Below, one piece after another: positions 60,047-64,000 of a DNA stretch of 64,000 bases (within the stretch, counting starts at the first letter, position 1; each line of letters starts with the position of its first letter). This DNA comes from Clostridiales bacterium. GTDB taxonomy: Bacteria; Bacillota; Clostridia; Christensenellales; Aristaeellaceae. A model generated the notes under the pieces. The model saw nothing but the letters and a program-made list of their open reading frames with translations. It had not been told where the DNA came from and ran no database searches. Location: contig JAIKWZ010000022.1 in assembly GCA_024684375.1 (NCBI GenBank), positions 1 to 64,000 on the forward strand. The letters run 5' to 3'. The translations under genes were made by a program, and so were the position numbers.

Positions 60047-60715
60047 ATGAAGATCGGCGTTATATCCGACACCCATGACCTGATGCGTCCACAGGTGCTG
60101 GAACAGCTCAAGGGCTGTGAGCTCATCCTCCACGCGGGGGATATAAGCAGCCCCGTGATACTCGACAGCCTCAGGAACATCGCCCCGGTCAGGGCAGTCA
60201 GGGGCAACAACGACCGGGAGTGGGCTGACGGCCTTCCGCTTACGCTGGAGTTTGAGCTTGGCGGCCTTAAAGTCCTGATGACCCACAAGAAGCGGGACCT
60301 GCCCCGGGACCTGACCCCCTACGACCTGGTAGTGTTCGGCCATTCACATACGTATTACTGCGAATGGGAGGACACGGGGGGCGGCAGGCAGACGCTGCTG
60401 CTCAATCCCGGCAGCTGCGGCCCGCGCAGGTTTTACCAGCCAATCACCATGGCGCTGCTCACGCTTGACGAAAACGGCTTGCACGCAAACAAAATCGACA
60501 TAGGCAGCGTCAAAGAACCGACCCCTCCTCAAACCGAAGCCGACCTCGCAAGCCTGGTCGAGACGGTAGTCAAGGAGACCGCGAAAGGACGCAGCGTGGA
60601 GCAGATCGCGCAGAAGCATGGCATCGATGCCGTCCTGGCAGAGAAGATTGCCCGCCTGTACCTGACCCACCCCGGCGTAACGGTGGAAGGCATACTTAAA
60701 AAGATGGGAGTGTGA
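60047..60715 (+). CDS. YfcE/MJ0936-type metallophosphoesterase with C-terminal helical extension
   Basis: 'MKIGVISDTHD', 'LHAGD', 'VRGNNDRE', 'VFGHSHTYY'. Confidence 0.9.
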   Translation: MKIGVISDTHDLMRPQVLEQLKGCELILHAGDISSPVILDSLRNIAPVRAVRGNNDREWADGLPLTLEFELGGLKVLMTHKKRDLPRDLTPYDLVVFGHSHTYYCEWEDTGGGRQTLLLNPGSCGPRRFYQPITMALLTLDENGLHANKIDIGSVKEPTPPQTEADLASLVETVVKETAKGRSVEQIAQKHGIDAVLAEKIARLYLTHPGVTVEGILKKMGV

Positions 60716-61836
60716 GAATGATGAAAAGCTTTTTTGCCGCCCTGCTGGCCCTGCTTTTGGGCACAAGCCCCATCGCAGAAGCGGGGCTCGTCGTTGGTAC
60801 GGATGTGAGCGCCGCCGACATAACCGACTTTTACTACACCGTGGACGCTTCCACATATCCCCCGCATTACCAGCGCTACCGTTTCTGGGCTGAGGACGGA
60901 AAAAAGTGGTTCTTCCACGAGTCACGCCAGGGAGATTCCTGGCCCCAGACGGAAGAAAACACAGTGTTATCCGGCACGCTGGAGTTGACGGACGAGGAAT
61001 GGAGCAGGTTCATAGACTGCGTCGCGGGCGGCAAGGTGAAGGCCCGCGAGGAAAAACCTGAGGACGGAGACTCCGGCCCCTTCATGTACCTGTACTGGAC
61101 GGGAGACGAGGGCAAGAATCAGCAGTTCAGCTTCGCCTCTTACGAAAAACGGCTGGAATTCGAGGCGCTGTGCGAGAAGCTCGCGGGCAACCATGTGCTT
61201 ACGGCTTTCTTTTTCCGCAGGGGTGGATATATGGTGCCTGTTTCCCGTGAAGTCGCGTTCCGCGAAGGCAAGTATTATCTTATGGATGACGAGACGCCGC
61301 TGCGCGAGCTTGATGCCGCGTTCATCTCCGAACTTGATGATATCATATCCGATCACAAGCTGGAAACCTGGAACGGTTTTCGCGGCAGCAATCCCTATGT
61401 GCTGGACGGCGAAGGCTTTAGCCTTGAATTAGAATACGCGAACGGAAAAAGGGTGTACGCCTCCGGGGAAAACAATTTCCCCGATGGCTACCATTCCGCA
61501 GTAAACGTGATCGAAGAGCTTTTTACTCGGGAAGAGATGGCGCTTATCGCGGGCACGTACAAATACGAAAAAGAGGGCTTCGGGGGAGACTTTACCATCA
61601 CCCTCAACGCGGATGGCACCTACACCTTTTACGAAGGCCCCCTGAGCAGCTACATGGGAAGCGGCACCTGGGAGACATACTACGGCGCTGTGTATATGTA
61701 CGAGGACAAGCAAGCGGGCTTCGACCTCCGTTTCACGTTTGGCCTGCACGACGGAACGCTCTCCTACTCAGGCTCGAATTCCGATGGATTCCCGTACGTG
61801 AAAGTGACGGACGGTGAAAAGTTCATAAAGCAGTAA
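60712..61836 (+). CDS. Secreted hypothetical protein
   Basis: Signal peptide; 374 aa; translationally coupled to preceding gene. Confidence 0.7.
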   Translation: MRMMKSFFAALLALLLGTSPIAEAGLVVGTDVSAADITDFYYTVDASTYPPHYQRYRFWAEDGKKWFFHESRQGDSWPQTEENTVLSGTLELTDEEWSRFIDCVAGGKVKAREEKPEDGDSGPFMYLYWTGDEGKNQQFSFASYEKRLEFEALCEKLAGNHVLTAFFFRRGGYMVPVSREVAFREGKYYLMDDETPLRELDAAFISELDDIISDHKLETWNGFRGSNPYVLDGEGFSLELEYANGKRVYASGENNFPDGYHSAVNVIEELFTREEMALIAGTYKYEKEGFGGDFTITLNADGTYTFYEGPLSSYMGSGTWETYYGAVYMYEDKQAGFDLRFTFGLHDGTLSYSGSNSDGFPYVKVTDGEKFIKQ

Positions 61837-61891
61837 AAAACCGCGTCAGGTCCCGTTAGCAAGATCTGACGCACAAAAGCTGTGTGCACTG

Positions 61892-61920
61892 TTGACAAAT
61901 GCACAGTTGTATGCTATTAT
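61892..61920 (+). promoter_or_regulatory. Near-consensus sigma-A promoter with no ORF downstream
   Basis: TTGACA-17 nt-TATTAT. Confidence 0.75.
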
Positions 61921-61926
61921 GTCGCC

Positions 61927-61988
61927 GTTAGCGAAAGCTAATAAAGTTACCGCAGCCTCCCTCCCAATCGGCTGCGGTAATGCTTTTA
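61927..61988 (+). ncRNA. Candidate small RNA: GAAA-tetraloop hairpin plus terminator hairpin with CCUCCCUCCC loop
   Basis: TTAGC-GAAA-GCTAA; TTACCGCAGCC-tccctcccaatc-GGCTGCGGTAA followed by TGCTTTTATTT. Confidence 0.5.
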
Positions 61989-62531
61989 TTTGGTCAGCAG
62001 CTCGTCGGGCAGGCGGTACACCGCCTGATAGAGTATCGTGCCGACCAGGAACACCGATAACGCCTCGCCGATGCCCACTGTGAGCATGGTCAGGGGCAGG
62101 TAACCTAAGCCGTGCGCTTCTTCCGCGCCAAAGCCGCTGAAACCGTAGCACGCCCATACCACCGTGCCCACGATGAGCGCATTGAGTATAACCGGGAAGC
62201 TTACGGCCAGCCAGTAGCGTGAAGTCTTCACCTTGGGCTTATTGTAACCCACTTTGTAGGTGAGATACGCCGCCGCAAGAGTAGTCAGTGAGCCGAAAAT
62301 AACGTCCCAGATCACGCCGCCGCCGATCAGGTTGGCGATCAGACAGCCTATGAACAGGCCGGGTATCGCTTCCGGCATGAACAGGGGCAGTACGCACAGC
62401 GCTTCCGACAGTCTTAACTGTATCGCGTATTTGTCCAGTCCCATCAGATGGGTTATGTAAGTCAGGATCACGTAGATCGCCGCGATCGCGGCGCCGCGGG
62501 TAATGTAAGAAACCGAAAACTCTTTCTTCAT
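61986..62531 (-). CDS. queT: QueT family queuosine-precursor transporter
   Basis: 'AIYVILTYITHLMGLDKYAIQLRLSEALCVLPLFMPEAIPGLFIGCLIANL'; preQ1 riboswitch upstream. Confidence 0.9.
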   Translation of the reverse strand: MKKEFSVSYITRGAAIAAIYVILTYITHLMGLDKYAIQLRLSEALCVLPLFMPEAIPGLFIGCLIANLIGGGVIWDVIFGSLTTLAAAYLTYKVGYNKPKVKTSRYWLAVSFPVILNALIVGTVVWACYGFSGFGAEEAHGLGYLPLTMLTVGIGEALSVFLVGTILYQAVYRLPDELLTK

Positions 62532-62543
62532 GGTTCAAAATAC

Positions 62544-62564
62544 GGGCCTGCTCACGGCAGGCCC
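62544..62564 (-). promoter_or_regulatory. Hairpin between aptamer and queT start, candidate expression platform
   Basis: GGGCCTGC-cgtga-GCAGGCCC-GTATTTT. Confidence 0.55.
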
Positions 62565-62572
62565 ATCTCCTT

Positions 62573-62615
62573 TTCCTGGTTTTGTTTAAGGACAGGATGG
62601 ACCTCGAACTGTCCG
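62573..62615 (-). promoter_or_regulatory. preQ1-I riboswitch aptamer
   Basis: Minus strand: GGACAG-TTCGAGGTCCATC-CTGTCC-TTAAACAAAACCAGGA. Confidence 0.85.
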
Positions 62616-62700
62616 TTATATTCCGCCCCCGGGAAGGAGGGGGAGAAACTGCATTCATGCCGGGCGGCATTCCGGCCCGAGCCCGTGGCAGGGCACGAGC

Positions 62701-63999
62701 TTATTTCTTTTTGTAAACCTTATCCAGCGCGTACCTGCGGTTTTTTATGTAGCTTTTCAAAAACGTGATGTTTTCTGTGAATGTCTTGCCTGTTTTGTAG
62801 TTCAATGCCGCTATCGCATCGTTCCTTTTTACTATCGGATAAAGGATGAAATCGGCCAGGGCAGATGCGCGCACCTGGTTGGCGTACTGGTCAATGGACT
62901 TAAGTATGCCTTTGCTGTCCTTTTCATTCCCGATAAAGATGTTCATCGCCTTGGAATAGGTTTTGGAGTAGGCCGATTTGGCCGCCTTTACAAAGTCATC
63001 GTGCTTCATGCCCCGTGTCAGCCAGGTCCAGGTTTTGGTATTGCTGTCGGGCATGAGCAGCCGCGCGGACCTTGAGTCTGATTCCCTGACGCCCCACACG
63101 TTGTCCTGGTCCCATACGGGGCTGAAATATACTTTGCCGTCCACTTTGTCCGAGTCTTTGTACATGTAAAACAATTTGTCATCAAAATCATTGGTTGTCT
63201 CCGCCTGAAGGTACCTGTGCACGAAGGAATTCAGGTCCACCAGCTCGGTGTAGTGCTTGCCTGTCTTGGGATCCCTGCCGTCGGAAGAAAACAGCGCGTC
63301 CTCTATGGACTGGAACAGCGAGGAAATATAGTCGATCTGGGCCTTGCTGGCGTATTTGGGCTCCTGCAGGGTAAAGCAATATCCCCGGGAGGTTACAAAG
63401 CCGCTCTCCTCGCTCAGGAAACGCGAGGGATGGTTGGCTTGGATCAGATAGCCGCCCGTTATGTCATCCGGCACGATGGGTATGATATGGTACTTCTTTG
63501 CCCCGGGCTCTGTTCCGCCCACCGAGACCGCTTCCGTTTTGGCCAGGTCGATGTTCGGGTTCAGCTTTTCCAGCTTTTCTTCCTGATTGGTGATGTTGAG
63601 CCTGTTTTTACCGATCTCAGCCTTTTCCGTCAGCAGGTACAGCCCCTTGTATTCATTGTTCACAAAAACGTCCACGGCCTGAGTCCCCGGCACATAGGAG
63701 TATGCCCCGCTGTAACGTGCCAGCGCCAGCGCCATGGTATTGTGTATTTGCGTTTTGTCTATGTAGTTGGCCAGCAGTATCCATGTCTTGTCCGCTGTCA
63801 TTCCGCACAGTGACGCCTTTTTGTCCAGCTTTATCTGGTACGGTTTTTTGTCGTAAGCCGCTGTGGAATTGCCGCGTATGCGGATATATTTGAGCTGGCC
63901 GTTGTATTCCGCCTTTCCATTCGCGTTCACCATGTACATGACGCCGGCTTCTTTGTTTTCCTTGCTTTTGTCGATAAAACTCGTGCTGCCGCTCTTGGT
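62701..63999 (-). CDS. CotH kinase family protein, 5' end beyond window
   Basis: 'YIRIRGNSTAAYDKKPYQIKLDKKASLCGM', 'FVNNEYKGLYLLTEKAEIGKNRL'; frame open to window edge. Confidence 0.88.
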   Translation of the reverse strand, partial: TKSGSTSFIDKSKENKEAGVMYMVNANGKAEYNGQLKYIRIRGNSTAAYDKKPYQIKLDKKASLCGMTADKTWILLANYIDKTQIHNTMALALARYSGAYSYVPGTQAVDVFVNNEYKGLYLLTEKAEIGKNRLNITNQEEKLEKLNPNIDLAKTEAVSVGGTEPGAKKYHIIPIVPDDITGGYLIQANHPSRFLSEESGFVTSRGYCFTLQEPKYASKAQIDYISSLFQSIEDALFSSDGRDPKTGKHYTELVDLNSFVHRYLQAETTNDFDDKLFYMYKDSDKVDGKVYFSPVWDQDNVWGVRESDSRSARLLMPDSNTKTWTWLTRGMKHDDFVKAAKSAYSKTYSKAMNIFIGNEKDSKGILKSIDQYANQVRASALADFILYPIVKRNDAIAALNYKTGKTFTENITFLKSYIKNRRYALDKVYKKK

Positions 64000-64000
64000 G

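Overview
High-GC, Clostridia-like chromosomal segment (lineage is inference) interrupted by one integrated element of about 18.9 kb. Left flank (1-30.4 kb): oligopeptide ABC operon (5' end cut by the window edge), MacAB-like efflux operon with two adaptor genes, an alaS(short form)-recR-ybaB-aspartokinase block, an XRE-uvrB-uvrA operon with a readable promoter and operator, an AT-rich TPR gene next to a decapitated gene remnant, and assorted secreted or enzymatic genes. Element (about 30,419-49,290): bounded by a 20-bp direct repeat inside the 3' end of a rubrerythrin gene. The element supplies a replacement C-terminus and terminator, and the displaced original tail remains at 30,370-30,438. 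It carries a tyrosine integrase with arm-type repeat arrays at both ends, a WYL regulator, a type I R-M operon (hsdM-DUF4238-hsdS-DUF4268-hsdR; hsdS has a 4x ELTA 12-bp spacer repeat), a serine recombinase, an ArdC-like antirestriction protein, a helicase-like gene and a striking array of five hairpins. No relaxase was recognised. Right flank (49.3-64 kb): rubrerythrin, BMP/nucleoside ABC transporter operon with PurBox-like sites, CPT-like kinase, several GNAT/NUDIX/AraC genes, and queT with a preQ1-I riboswitch upstream and a candidate convergent small RNA downstream, ending in a CotH-family gene cut by the window edge. No tRNA, rRNA or CRISPR array was recognised.
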